Shown: positions 44,904 to 56,775, counted from the first letter of the stretch. The stretch: DNA of 64,000 nucleotides from Puccinellia tenuiflora (GCA_012064385.1 QRDG01000476.1:256708-320707), one strand, 5' to 3'. Program-made: numbers and translations. The notes: generated by a model from the sequence alone, not told the origin.

Positions 44904-46202
44904 TGATCACTCTGAATTATGCACATCTTTTCGACGTCCAAAACCCCAAATCTTGCTCATATTTGAGAAGTTTAGGCAAGGTTTTAAATGCTTTTTACAT
45001 CAGTTATTCACTTTTTGCAGATCAGTGCGCCAAGGCATATATTTCTTCATCTCCAACTCAAAGCCCCTTCAAGGCGTACGCTTGTAGAGAGAAAGCTTAA
45101 GGAGGATGCCTCTCGAGGCAATTCTCCTCTCGAGGCATGTTTCTGACGCTACTTCAAGAGGACAGATACTTCGCGACAGAAGATAACGGAGGCCTCGCGA
45201 GGGTTTTGCTTCGCGAGGAAAAAGGCTTCGCGAGGGTTTCGCTTCGCGTGGATGAATGCCTCGCGAGGGTTCCACCTCGCGAGGGAGCCTCTCGAAGCCA
45301 GAAGAGAAGTATGCGAGCGTATCTCCCTTGTGCTGCGCGCACGTTTGAATCAGCAAGGAGGGAATCGATCAACTTGGAGGAGAAGAAAACAGAAGAGTCA
45401 AAAAGGTGATAAAGAAGGGAGCAACCCATGTGCGTCCGGGCAAAAAGCTGAAAAGCGACTGCGGAAGTTCCCGCCTCGCCACCAACCACGCCAACCACCG
45501 CGGCCCTCGCCACTTCCGCAGCGCCTATAAAGCGGCTTCCTTGTCCAAGAAGAAAGAACACAGGACGAGGAACGAGATCCGAGAGAACACCAGATCCAAG
45601 ATCCAACCACTCCACCACTCCGCACCACTCCACCCTGAGCAAGAACAGAAGAACAAGGAAGAACTTTGGAGAAGATGGCGAAGAAGATTCACGAGGAACG
45701 AGAGGAAATAAGAAGCCCTTGATCCGTATCTGTCCCTGTCTACTTCCTTGCTTCCCCTTCGTCTGTATCTTCCTTAGCCTCCCGCCTCTGCTTCCTCTGC
45801 TGCCGCCGCGACGAACTGATTCGATCCTCTCCAACCCCTTCGGTGAAAACTCTCTGCAACTCTCTGAATCGCTCTGTTTGTGTGAACTTTGTAATCGTGT
45901 TGTGACTTTGCTGCTTGTGAAATCTTCCTTAGCCTCCACCTTGCTAAAGTTTTGAGTTTTGTCATGTTTGACGATCTACTCTTCCTTAGCCTCCCTTTTG
46001 CTGTCCGTGAAACGATCTTCCTTAGCCTCCCCTTTGCTGTCACCGTTTTAATTTCTGTTGCTTGATCTGCAAGAACTAGCCTAGATCCGTAAAACACCAA
46101 CCCACCTTTTCGTTGTGCCAAGCTTCTAGAAAGGAAAAGAACCAATAGATTTTGATCCCTGTGGAGAGAACGACAAAAAAAAACCCTATTCTGCATCTAT
46201 CA
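44904..46202 (+). repeat. gypsy 3' LTR
   Basis: Direct repeat of the 5' LTR with the palindrome cluster (45105-45300), TATA box (45524-45532) and four CTTCCTTAGCCTCC motifs preserved. One palindrome reads CCTCGTGAGG in the 5' copy and CCTCGCGAGG here, a CpG transition. Confidence 0.95.
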
Positions 46203-46207
46203 GTTGG

Positions 46208-46912
46208 CGCACTCATGTACCTCGCAAATTGTACACGGCTGGACATTGCGTTTGCCGTCAATTTGCTTGCTAGGTACAGGAGCCTACCAAGAGATATTGG
46301 AAAAGCGTTAAGGACATCTTCCGATACCTGCAAGGGACCAAAGATCTCGGCTTGTTTTATCGAAGGAATCAAGACCTATCGCTTGTAGGCTATGCTGATG
46401 CTGGGTACTTATCAGACCCACATACTTCCAAATCCCAGACTGGGTATGTTTTCTTTTGTGGCAGAACTGCAGTTTCCTGGAGATCGTCTAAGCAAAGTCT
46501 AGTATAAACTTTGATGAACCACTCGGAAATCATAGCGTTATATGAAGCATCACGAGAGTGTGTATGGCTTCGACGGATGATCGGCCACATCCAGCTATCA
46601 TGTGGGCTGAACACCGTCCAAACCCCAACTATTATCTATGAAGATAATGCCGCTTGTGTTGCACAAGTCCAAACGGGTTATGTGAAGAGCAATCTCACAA
46701 AGCATATCAACCCCAAGTTCTTCTATGCACATGAATTGCAAAAGTTGAACGAAGTTAGAATCTTGCATACTAAGTCGTGTGAAAATCTTGCTGATTTATT
46801 CACTAAGTCATTACCAGCATCTTCTTTCGAGAGATGTGTTCGTGGAATTGGTATGATGAGACTTAGAGAGATGCAAGGTTCAGGGGGAGAATCTTCACAA
46901 ACTCATCATTGA
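46208..46912 (+). pseudogene. copia RNase H, continuation after the gypsy insertion
   Basis: Reads ALMYLANCTRLDIAFAVNLLARYR, the end of the copia RT/connection domain. RNase H follows: YADAGYLSDPHTSKSQTGYV (about 46395), EIIALYEASRECVWLRR, IIYEDNAACVAQVQ and HINPKFFYAHELQ, ending FTKSLPASSF and a stop at 46910. A frameshift near 46300 and a stop near 46504 break it. Confidence 0.92.
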
Positions 46913-47131
46913 AATCTCGATCCCGATGATTGAGTACTTGACTTAACTGTTAAGTGAGTTGTACTCTTTTTCCCTTTAGTGAGTTTTTATGAAGTTTCTC
47001 ACATAAGGTTTTTAATGAGGCAATTCGTGCAACATAGCAAAAGTATATCATGTGCTCTTTCTCCTTATTTTTCCCACTGGGTTTTTCGGAGTTTTTGAGG
47101 CATGACTATACGGATAAAACCCAAGGGGGAG

Positions 47132-47353
47132 TGTTGGGAAACTTGGGCCGGTGTGGCCGAGGCAGCCCACTTCGGTGGTGCCTCCTAAGTCCACGTTAGG
47201 CTGAGTCAATCCCCATGTTTACGTTAAGTGGGTTCTTATCCTTCTATCCCTTTATCAATTTTACTTTCTGTTGTTCGCGCCTCCGTCTCCTTCGACTACT
47301 TTGACTATGATGTACACCCTCGGGGCCGGCTAGACGGCAGGGGTTGTACAACA
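47132..47353 (+). repeat. copia 3' LTR, promoter deleted
   Basis: Preceded by the polypurine-like CCAAGGGGGAG. It lacks the segment that in the 5' LTR spans the TATA box and start site: CCCTTTA joins directly to TCAATTTTACTTT. Confidence 0.9.
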
Positions 47354-47414
47354 TGGTTCACATTCAGCTTTTTCACTGTGGAAGTTGGTTTTAAAAGCTG
47401 AACCAAACGGACCC

Positions 47415-47624
47415 TGAGTCTGACGTTTGGTTCGTCTGCTCGTGAATTTCTTTTTTGAGCCAGCAATCAGTTGTGAGTTTGTTATTTGAGCTGGCCGTAG
47501 ATGGGCTTAGCTGGCGATGGTCTGGAGTTAGCCATCGGCAGAGGCGGAATTAGGGCGAAATTGCTGTTCTACGCTCGTTGCCACAGCTATCGACAAAACG
47601 CGTACCCTTATCGCGCTTCCGCGT
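47415..47624. other. unique-looking spacer
   Basis: Short segment between the inverted-repeat element and element B. It continues at 54366 once element B is removed. No gene or repeat recognised. Confidence 0.4.
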
Positions 47625-47629
47625 TCCCC

Positions 47630-49227
47630 TGATGACGTGAAAACCACACGCTCGTTGGGAGACCCCAAGTGTAAGGTATGATGTAGTGCAGTAGCAGTTT
47701 TCCCTCAATAAGAAACCAAGTTTATCAGTCCAGGAGGAATTAGACGGTTCTCAGAAGGTTGTCAGCTACAAGTGTGGCGCAACACCTGTGCTAGCGTGGA
47801 ACCTGCACACAACACAATCAAACTACTTTGCCCCAACGAAACAGGAAGGTTGTCAATCTCCCTGGCTTGCTGAAAAACAAAGGATTAAATGTATGGTGTG
47901 GAAAATGAGTGTAAAAGCAAAAAGTGGACAACGAGCAAATGATGAAAGAAAGTGGTGTAAACGGTGCTTGATTCAGTGTAAAAGAATGGACCGGGGTCCA
48001 CAGTTCACTAGAGGTGTCTCTCCATAAAAGATAACTAACATGTTGGGTAAACAAATTACAGTTGGGCAATTGACAAATAGGGAACGCATGATAATGCAAA
48101 TATATGACAAGATGATTACTATGAGATTTAATTGGGCATTACAACAAGATACATAGACCGTTATTCCAACAACATCTATGACTAACAATCCACCGCCAGG
48201 TTGACATCCGTGTTCCCCGTTGGTATTAAGTTGCAAACAACAGATAATTGCATTAAGCAAAGTGTGTAATGTAAACTATACAAATGACCTTAGACATAGC
48301 ATTGTTGTTTTATCCCTAGTGGCAACAGCACATCCACAATCTTATAGGTTGCTGTCACTCCCCCAGATTACCGGAGACATGAACCCACTATCGAGCATAA
48401 ATACCTCCTCTTGGAGTCAAAAGCATCTACTTGGCCAAAGCATCTACTAATAACGGAGAGCATGCAAGATCATAAACAACATAGAAGATAGATTGATAAT
48501 CAACTTGATCATAGTATCAATATTCATCGGATCCCAGCAAACACAACATGTAGCATTACAATAAGATGATCTTGATCATGTAGGGCAGATCACAAGATCT
48601 AAACATGATAGCGCAAAGGAGAAAGACTACCATCTAGCTACTGCTATGGACCCGTAGTCCAATGGTGAGCTACTCACGCATCACTCCGGAGGCAGGCATG
48701 GTGATGTAGAGCCCTCCGGTGATGATCTCCCCTCCGGCAGAGTGCCGGGAAGATCCTCAGGAACCCTCCCGAATAGGGTTTGGCGACGGCGGCGGCTCTG
48801 GATGTTTTCGTGGAGATTGATCTGTATATTTAGGGTTTTCGGAGTAGGGGGTTTTTATAGGCGAAGGGGCGGTGTCGGAGGGCACTTGAGGGGCCCTCAC
48901 CACCCCTCGACGCGACCAGGTGTGGGCCCGCGCCGAGCCCTGGTGAGGCCGCCTCCTGGCGCCTCTCCGGCTCTCCTTTGGTCTCCGTGATTGCCTCGGT
49001 GAAATATTGACGCCCGTCGATTTTCGTCCAATTCCGAGAATATTTCCTTAAGTACTTTTCTGAAAAGGAAAAATAGCAAAAAACAGGAACTGGCACTGTG
49101 GCATCTTGTTAATAGGTTAGTGCCAAAAAAAGTATAAAAATGATATAAAGTGTATGCAAAACATGTAACAACAGGCATAATAACAACATGGAACATCAAA
49201 AATTATAGATACGTTTGCAACGTATCA
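47630..49227 (-). repeat. element B 3' LTR
   Basis: Left-hand copy on the plus strand. Its tip is a perfect 8-bp inverted repeat (GATACGTT / AACGTATC) around three bases. A minus-strand TATA-like CCTATAAAAA lies near 48855. Confidence 0.93.
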
Positions 49228-49264
49228 GCATCCCAAAGCTTAATTACTACTCGTCCTCGAGTAG
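49228..49264 (-). other. element B pre-LTR motif / polypurine tract region
   Basis: On the minus strand ACTCGAGGACGAG, then TTAAGCTTTGGGATGC, directly before the LTR, as in elements A and C. Confidence 0.8.
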
Positions 49265-51762
49265 GTAAAACGATAAAACAAAATAATTTTTGAGGTGACA
49301 TGCTACCACACAATCTTGATCAAATAATAATGTAAAGCACATGTGTATGAATGAAGTGATCCTAGTCAATGGCTTATAGTTTGCTACTAACTAAACAATG
49401 AGTAAACAACTGAATGATAAGAGCAAAACTTTTCATGAATAGTACTTTGGAGACTTGAATCCAAAAGGGTTGCATAAGAGTTAACTCACAAAGCAATAAT
49501 CTATAAGTAAAAAGCATTTGACCAACACAAAGGAAGATTTTAGTTTCAGCAATTGCTTCAACGTCAACATATTTATCTCATGGATATCATCAATACAAAG
49601 CAATATAATAAGTCAAATATACTATCAACTAACAATTACTGTACCAAGGTTGACACTAGTGTTTTCTTATGGAAGACAGAAAGAAGTAGGAAGACTGACT
49701 CAACATAAAAGTAAAAGAAAGGCCCTTCGCAGAGGGAAGCAGGGATTAGTCATGTGCTAGAGCTTTTTATTTTTTAAAGAACAGAAGTAAAACAATTTTG
49801 AGATATGCATGCTTTCGTCAACGACTTCACAACAAATAAACTAGCTAGTCTCCCATGACAAACAAGGCTTTTAGACTTGTGAGGGCGGCTGGTTTTTAGA
49901 GGAACGAGTACATTTCTCTTTCTCCTTTGTTTCACCACTAACAAATGTTTTGAGCTGATTTCTCAGATTTTCATTGTGCGGAGGAGAATGGTGAGTTATA
50001 TTTATATTTTGCTTAAGCCGCTCTCGGGTTGATTCAAGTAAGGACGTAAACCATCAACACCGGGTGAAAGGGGGGAAATGACCTTGCCTGTGACAAGTTA
50101 TAACTAGCTCTCTACTGCTTCCTCATGAGCTTAATTACAGAGACACAAAACGGAGTATTTTGAAGGTTTTAAAGGTAGCACATGACAAATTTATTTGGAG
50201 TGGCAGGGAAATACCACATATAGGTAGGTATGGTGGACACAGATGGCATGGATTTTGGCTCAAGGTTTTGGATGCACAAGCAGAGTTCCCGCTTAGTACA
50301 GAGTTTAGGCTAGAAAGGTTATTTTAACCAAACACAAACTATCAACCGGTACAGCAAAACTTATATGACAACATATTAGAAACATTATAAGACTTCACAC
50401 AGTCTTCCTTGTTAACCAAACTCTTTTACTAGAAAATATCTAGACCTTGGAATTACTACTTTATGCAAACCAAATTTCAACAAGCTTTACAGCAGTTCTT
50501 CATTAATGGATTTTGCTTACATGATACAAAAGCTTAAACAAGTCTACTTAATAACTCAAAACAATTGACAAGAATCAAATTATCCAACATGGTGATCTAC
50601 AAGAGTATGTAAGCATTTTTCATTATGCCAACTACCACATGCAACATTTTCTGTTCCAACCAAACACCAATCAACTTATTTAACAACTCTCCAAACAAGT
50701 ATAAGTGAAGCACAAGAGAGTCAAATAACAACAACTAACAGCTCTTAAAAAGATATAAGCGAAGCACAAGAGCTGATAAGAAAAACAGAAGCTAGGAATA
50801 CTCAACAAAATATAAGCGAAGCACAAAGTATTCTAATGAAAAAGCGGAGCGTGTCTCTCTCCCAAACAAGAAAGCTGAGATCCAACAAGTTGTGACCAGA
50901 AGATAAAACATAAAAAAACTGAAAGTAAAAGCACACAGACGCTCTAAGAACAGCACATATGATGTGAAGGAATAAAAATATAGTCTCACTAGAGATGACC
51001 TGATATTTTGCCGATGAAGAAGGGGATGCCTTGGGCATCCCCAAGCTTAGACGGTTGAGTCTTCTTTAAAATATTCTGGGGAGATCCATGGGAGCCTCCC
51101 TAATCTTGAGCTCTTCACTCTTCTTGATCTTATTATATCATCCTTCTCGCTTGATACTTGAAAACTTCCTTCACCCCAAACTCAACATAGTTCTCATTAG
51201 AGGGTTAGTGCATCAATAAAAAACTCACAAATTCTGTAAGGATGCAAACATGGCAATTAACTTAAACATTAGCTACTGTTACTAGCCTTAAGTGAAGCTC
51301 TTCCACCCAAAAAAGAATCCCACATAACACTTGTAATAGAGAAAATGCAAGGCAAAAGACAGAATCTGTCAAAATCAGAACAGTCCGCAAAGACGAATTT
51401 TTTCGAGGCACTTACATGTCTCAGATTGAAAAACGTTAAACTAACGAAAGATGCGTACATATATCAGGAATAAGCAAAAAAAAATCAGATTTAAGTCACG
51501 TTTCTATAATTTATGGAATTTCGTACAGTGAACAGAAGAAATCTGTCCCTGCGCAGTTATTCCAATATAGCATCATCTTAACATTAGAGACTTTCCTTGA
51601 CACAACAAAACGAAAAAGCAAAGATACAAAGGATTTTCTACAGAAGTAGACAAGCACCTTGACTCAATAAAAGAAAAATTGCAAAAAAATAAAATGGGTT
51701 GTCTCCCATAAGCGCTTCTCTTTAACGCCATTTAGCTAGGCAAGATAATTTTAATGATGCAC
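49265..51762 (-). other. element B noncoding interior
   Basis: On the minus strand it contains, in order: the inverted repeat GGGGATGCC / GGCATCCCC (51022-51042) next to AAGCTTGGGG, the segment homologous to the element C region with ACACGCTCCGCTTTTTCAT (about 50840), the shared block at 50220-50240, and a decayed counterpart of the small C-only frame (49720-50100). No intact coding sequence. Confidence 0.75.
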
Positions 51763-52636
51763 TCATAAAAATAAGAGCTGAAACAAAGAGAGCATCAAGA
51801 AGCAAGTATGAACACATCTAAGTCTAACCCTCTTCCTATGCATAGGAATCTTGTAAACAAATAAATCCATGAAGAACAAAGTATCAAGCATAGGAATGTA
51901 AAACAAGAGCAGTTTCAAAACTTTCAACATAAAGAGAGTAGACTTAATATTATTGAGATATATGAAACCGTGTCTCCCTCTCTCATAATGACCATTAGGT
52001 ATTAAAGCAACCAGAATATAAAAGCAACATAATATAAATCTCAAAGCCTTCATCATAAAGAGAGGAAATTTAGTAACATGATGATTTCTATAACCACATT
52101 TCCCTCTCTCATAATAATTCTCAGTAGCATCATGAATAGACTCAACAATATAGGCATCACATAAAACATTCTTATCATGATCTACAAGCATAAAATTATT
52201 ATTACTCTCCACATAAGCAAAATCCTTCTCATTAGTAATAGTGGGAGTAAAACTATCATAGCCATCATTGCAATCATCATAATTTGGAGGCATATCATAA
52301 TAAAACTAAACTTTATCCTCAGTAGTAGGTGGAACTAAAATATCATAATTATTATAATCATCACACATTGGAGGCAAAGTATCATCAAAGAAAATTTCCT
52401 CCTCAAAGCTTGGGGGGATAAAAAATATCATATTCATCAAAACCAGCTTCCCCAAGCTTAGAATTTTCCATATCATTAGTAATAATGGTGTCCAAAGAAT
52501 TCATGCTAATAACATTGCTACTATCATGATTATTATGCAAATAAAGTTCCATAGGTTTCTTAATTTTCTCCTCAAACACCTAATGTCCTAACTCAAGATA
52601 AATTTTATAAAGCTCCCTCATTTTTGTTGTTTTCCA
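51763..52636 (-). pseudogene. element B YERG-family protein, decayed
   Basis: The last 176 codons are open (52293 down to 51763) and contain VLCDAYIVESIHDATENYYERGK, a second HYERGRHG motif about 50 residues on, and the basic tail KIPMHRKRVRLR. Upstream, frames with FEEEIFFDDTLPP and other acidic segments are separated by stops and at least one frameshift, back to an ATG at 52636 that reads MENNKNEG. This matches element A in layout (MEN start, acidic middle, two YERG motifs, basic end). The product has no recognised domain. Confidence 0.75.
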
Positions 52637-52732
52637 TATTTAAAAGCAAACAAGATAAAATAAACTAAGCAAGACATAAACAAAATAATGAGATTGGGAG
52701 TGTGAGACTCCCCTTTCAGAAGCTCCTCTAAT

Positions 52733-52750
52733 TCCCCGGCAACGGCGCCA
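52733..52750 (-). other. element B primer binding site (tRNA-Asp)
   Basis: Minus-strand TGGCGCCGTTGCCGGGGA, a perfect complement to the tRNA-Asp 3' end, 11 bp inside the 5' LTR. Confidence 0.92.
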
Positions 52751-52761
52751 GAAAACTTGCT

Positions 52762-54360
52762 TGATGACATGAAAACCATACGCTCGTTGGGAGACCCCAA
52801 GTGTAAGGTATGATGTAGTGCAGCAGCAGTTTTCCCTCAGTAAGAAACCAAGGTTATCAATCCAGGAGGAATTAGACGATGCTCAGAAGGTTGTCAGCTG
52901 TAAGTGTGGCGCAACACCTGTGCTGGCGTGGAACCTGCACACAACACAATCAAACTACTTTGCCCCAACGAAACAGGAAGGTTTTCAATCTCCCTGGCTT
53001 GCTGAAAAACAAAGGATTAAATGTATGGTGTGGAAAATGAGTGTAAAAGCAAAAAGTGGACAACGAGAAAATGATGAAAGAAAGTGGTGTAAACGGTGCT
53101 TGATTCAGTGTAAAAGAATGGACCGGGGTCCACAGTTCACTAGAGGTGTCTCTCCATAAAAGATAACTAACATGTTGGGTAAATAAATTACAACTGGGCA
53201 ATTGACAAATAGGGAACGCATGATAATGCAAATATATGACAAGATGATTACTATGAGATTTAATTGGGCATTACAACAAGATACATAGACCGTTATTCCA
53301 ACAACATCTATGACTAACAATCCACCGCCAGGTTGACATCCGTGTTCCCCGTTGGTATTAAGTTGCAAACAACAGATAATTGCATTAAGCAAAGTGTGTA
53401 ATGTAAACTATACAAATGACCTTAGACATAGCATTGTTGTTTTATCCCTAGTGGCAACAGCACATCCACAATCTTAGAGGTTGCTGTCACTCCCCCAGAT
53501 TACCGGAGACATGAACCCACTATCGAGCATAAATACCTCCTCTTGGAGTCAAAAGCATCTACTTGGCCAAAGCATCTACTAATAACGGAGAGCATGCAAG
53601 ATCATAAACAACATAGAAGATAGATTTATAATCAACTTGATCATAGTATCAATATTCATCGGATCCCAGCAAACACAACATGTAGCATTACAATAAGATG
53701 ATCTTGATCATGTAGGGAAGCTCACAAGATCTAAACATGATAGCACAAAGGAGAAAGACTACCATCTAGCTACTGCTATGGACCCGTAGTCCAATGGTGA
53801 GCTACTCACGCATCACTCCGGAGGCATGCATGGTGATGTAGAGCCCTCCGGTGATGATCTCCCCTCTGGCAGAGTGCCGGGAAGAGCTTCAGGAACCCTC
53901 CCGAATAGGGTTTGGCGATGGCGGCGGCTCTGGATGTTTTCGTGGAGATTGATCTGTATATTTAGGGTTTTCGGAGTAGGGGGGTTTTATAGGAGAAGGG
54001 GCGGCATCGGAGGGCACCCGAGGGGCCCTCACCACCCCTCGGCGCGGCCAGGAGTGGGCCTGCGCCGAGCCCTGGTGAGGCCGCCTCCTGGCGCCTCTCC
54101 GGCTCTCCTTTGGTCTCCGTGATTTCCTCGGTGAAATATTGACGCCCGTCGATTTTCGTCCAATTCCGAGAATATTTCCTTAAGTACTTTTCTGAAAAAG
54201 GAAAAATAGCAAAAAACAGGAACTGGCACTGTGGCATCTTGTTAATAGGTTAGTGCCAAAAAAAGTATAAAAATGATATAAAGTGTATGCAAAACATGTA
54301 ACAACAGGCATAATAACAACATGGAATATCAAAAATTATAGATACGTTTGGAACGTATCA
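52762..54360 (-). repeat. element B 5' LTR
   Basis: Right-hand copy on the plus strand. Minus-strand TATA-like CCTATAAAAC lies at 53984-53993 within GC-rich DNA. Tip: GATACGTT / AACGTATC around CCA. Confidence 0.93.
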
Positions 54361-54365
54361 TCCCC

Positions 54366-55150
54366 CTCGCTATTTCTTCTGTGTACTGCTTCCTCTAGCT
54401 TTCGTCCAGCCGACACAAGTATTCTCGTTTCGATGAGAGCTCGGCCCTGATCCCTTTTCTTCTCTTCTGATCCACAATCCTTTTTGCGTCTTCTTTCTCA
54501 AATCATAGAGATGAACTAGTTTATTTTTCTTCCCTGGCATTCATGGTGGTAGCATGTTCATGCATTTCGTCTTCCATCTCCAAAATCGGCTGCGCTTTGC
54601 TGGTGTTTGCATTTTTCTCACCTAATTGTGGTCATGTTTTGTCCAGGCTCAACCCTAAAGATAGGTGCGTTCAGATCTGGAATCTAAGATGAGACTGCAG
54701 TCGTGTTTCATGCTTTTTTTGCCAATTCCCTTTTGATCTATAGTTCAAATCTGAAGGTAGCACATGGACTAGTTCACTTCATGTTTCGGTTGTATATTTT
54801 CTCTGATGTTCCTGTATTTTCTAATTCCTTTCACAGTTTCAGCGTCTGTGCATTTTTTGAATTGATTGCTCATACAGAGATCTTGATAAATAGACTTCCA
54901 ACTGTATTGTTAGTTATTGGCAGTACCGCAGTAGTTACATGTTGTAGACTTCAGGAATTGTTAGATGTCATAAACCTTTTTTATTTTACCTTTCTTCTAA
55001 AGTTATTTATCATTTTTCTAATTGTCTTGGTTAGAAGAATGTTTTTTCACTTCATATATTGTCGATGCATAGTTTTTTCTTCTAGTTCACTAAAATTTTC
55101 CGGATTTATCGACTTTTCTTATTTTTCAATTCATCTTTAAGCGGAAAAAA
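54366..55150. other. unassigned sequence
   Basis: Begins with a pyrimidine-rich CTCGCTATTTCTTCTGTG segment that could be a transcript leader, then becomes AT-rich. The 145-codon frame at 54703-55140 is hydrophobic and phenylalanine-rich with no domain, in keeping with AT-rich intron-like DNA. Confidence 0.35.
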
Positions 55151-55179
55151 GGGGTAACCTAGTGGCTCATCGACCCCTT

Positions 55180-55775
55180 TTTCGGTTCATGAATATTTTT
55201 TCCGTTCGCGTCATTTATGTTTTTTGGTTCATGCTTAATTTTTTATTTGAACCTTTTTTTGGACCATCACGATACTCCTTTTCCGGTTCACTAATGTCTT
55301 GTCCAAGACCCTTTTTTTAGGTTCACTTTCTCCGGTTCATCGCCTATATTGTCGGTTCATCACCTTAGAGATATTTGGTTCATTGCCTTAGATATATATT
55401 TTAGTTCACTCCTTTTAGTTTATCACCTTACATATATTTTGTTAATCCCTTAGGCTTTTTTAGGCTCACTTTTTTCTGTTCATCGCCTACATTTTGGGTT
55501 CATTGCCTTAAATATATTTGGTTCACTCTTATTGGTTCATCACCTTAGATATATATTTTGGTTCACTCCTTCCGATTCATCACCTTACATATATTTTATT
55601 CACCCCTTAGATATTTTTTAGGCTCACTTTTTTCCGGTTGATCACGTACATTTTCGGTTCACCGCCTTAGATATATTTTGTTCACTCTTTTTGATTCATC
55701 GTCTTTTTATATATATTTGGTTCACTCTTTTTGGTTCATCGTTTTAGATATATAATTTGGTTCACTCCTGTTGGT
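55180..55775. repeat. GGTTCA-unit array, left part
   Basis: Irregular units such as GGTTCATCGCCTTAGATATA and TTTGGTTCACTC repeat about every 30 bp. The array continues after the Angela LTR at 63272. The word GGTTCAC is the inverse of the GTGAACC unit at 12344-13325, so the two tracts may belong to related elements in opposite orientation. Confidence 0.8.
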
Positions 55776-56775
55776 TCATCTGTAGGGTTCGTTGCATAGA
55801 AAACAAAAAATTTCCTACGAAACAAGCGAAAGAAACCCAACGATCTAGATCTATTAGATGCAAGTAGCGAGGAGGAGATCGAATCTTTTACCCTTGAAGA
55901 GCGAGAAAACGTTTTGTCGGTGCAGGGGTTGGCTAGTCGATCCCCGCAACTAGACTCGTCTAGTCGCGAAGAGATGTATTATCCTCGAGATCCAATCCGA
56001 CGAAGCGTCGCACGAGCAGCACCTCCGCGGTATCCACACGTTTGGCTCGATGTAGTCTTCTCCTTCTTTATCCCACAAGTGTCGGAGAAGATGCTTGTGA
56101 GATCCCAGCAGCACGACGGTGTGGTGGTGGAGTTGGTGGAGTGTTCCCGCAGGCAGGGCTTCACCAAGCCACACGCGAGGGAAAGAGAGGAGGGCCAGGG
56201 GTTGGGTGCGGCTAGGGTTGGAGAGCACCTCCTTGTGCCGCACCCCTCCCCTTTATATAGGTGGAGGGGGCAAGGGGGCTGCGCCCCCAACTCCTAGGGC
56301 GGCCGGCTTGGGGAGCCTTGCCCCCCAAGGCACCTGCCTTCTCGAGGCCGGTGGCCAAGGGGAGACTTGGCTCCTAAGCCGAGTACCCTAGGGTTTCGGC
56401 CTCCCCTTTCTTTGTGTGGCCCGCATGGGCCTATGTGGGGCTGGTGCGGCCAGCCCATACGGGCTGCCGCACCCCCACTTCGGTCCATGTGGCTCTGGAT
56501 CCTTTTAGAAACTTCCGGTACCTTAGCAGAAAATTCCCGAACTTTTCAGACACCTCCGAAAACAACTTTCCTTATATGAATCTTATTCTCCGGACTCTTT
56601 TGGTTCTCCTCGTGACGTCTAGGATCTCATCCGAGACTCCGAATCAATATTCGTCCATACCATCAATTATCTCAATGTCAGCCCTAGCTATATCGGAGCG
56701 TTAAGTGTGTGACCCTACGGGTTCGAGAACGTGTAGACATGATCCGATCAATAATCAATAGTGGGACCGGGATGT

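Larger units (their letters stand above)
36418..46202 (+). mobile_element. Ty3/gypsy retrotransposon with CTCGCGAG repeats
   Basis: A 9,785-bp element with LTRs of 1,301 and 1,299 bp (TGATCACTCTG ... ATCTATCA) and target duplication GTTGG (36413-36417 and 46203-46207). The tRNA-Asp primer site and single-frame gag-pol with integrase after RNase H place it in Ty3/gypsy, probably the Athila branch that uses this tRNA. No envelope-like frame was found after integrase. By eye the LTRs differ at about two dozen sites (near 2%), so it is younger than its copia host. About forty CCTCGCGAGG or CCTCTCGAGG palindromes are scattered through LTRs, coding frame and 3' DNA. Confidence 0.95.
29847..47353 (+). 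mobile_element. Ty1/copia retrotransposon, disrupted by CACTA and gypsy
   Basis: LTRs begin TGTTGGGAAACTTGG and end GGGGTTGTACAACA; the target duplication is TGGTT (29842-29846 and 47354-47358). Gene order is gag, integrase, reverse transcriptase, RNase H, which defines copia. Removing the gypsy element (with its duplication) and the CACTA element leaves about 6.5 kb. The body carries many premature stops, and the zinc-knuckle end plus the protease are lost. The LTRs differ strongly in length (368 against 222 bp) through indels, so this is the oldest member of its nest. Confidence 0.93.
27827..47414. mobile_element. putative inverted-repeat element holding nested insertions
   Basis: GGGTGTGTTTGGTTCAGCT at the left and its inverse AGCTGAACCAAACGGACCC at 47396-47414 match at 17 of 19 positions. 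Once the copia element and the smaller Harbinger-derived element are removed, about 1.2 kb lies between these ends, a plausible size for a non-autonomous DNA transposon. No target duplication could be recognised (left flank TTGTCA, right flank TGAGTC), so pairing of these two ends is tentative. Confidence 0.45.
47630..54360 (-). mobile_element. element B: non-autonomous gypsy-type retrotransposon, reverse
   Basis: LTRs (1,598 and 1,599 bp) with the duplication TCCCC on both sides (47625-47629 and 54361-54365). Read on the minus strand the LTR starts TGATACGTT and ends ATCA; the 5' LTR is the right-hand copy. The interior (3.5 kb) has a perfect tRNA-Asp primer site and a decayed version of the YERG protein, but no gag-pol genes. 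LTRs differ only at a few dozen positions, near 2% by eye. The LTR start resembles Sabrina/Fatima/WHAM-type families of wheat, but I cannot assign a family name with confidence. Confidence 0.93.

Noticed and set aside
36418..46202. Annotating the gypsy ATG at 39694 as the true pol start
   Set aside because: The frame is continuous with gag apart from stops, so this ATG is an internal methionine of the former polyprotein.
54703..55140. 145-codon hydrophobic frame as a membrane protein
   Set aside because: AT-rich DNA alone explains the hydrophobic bias; no family resemblance and no supporting context.
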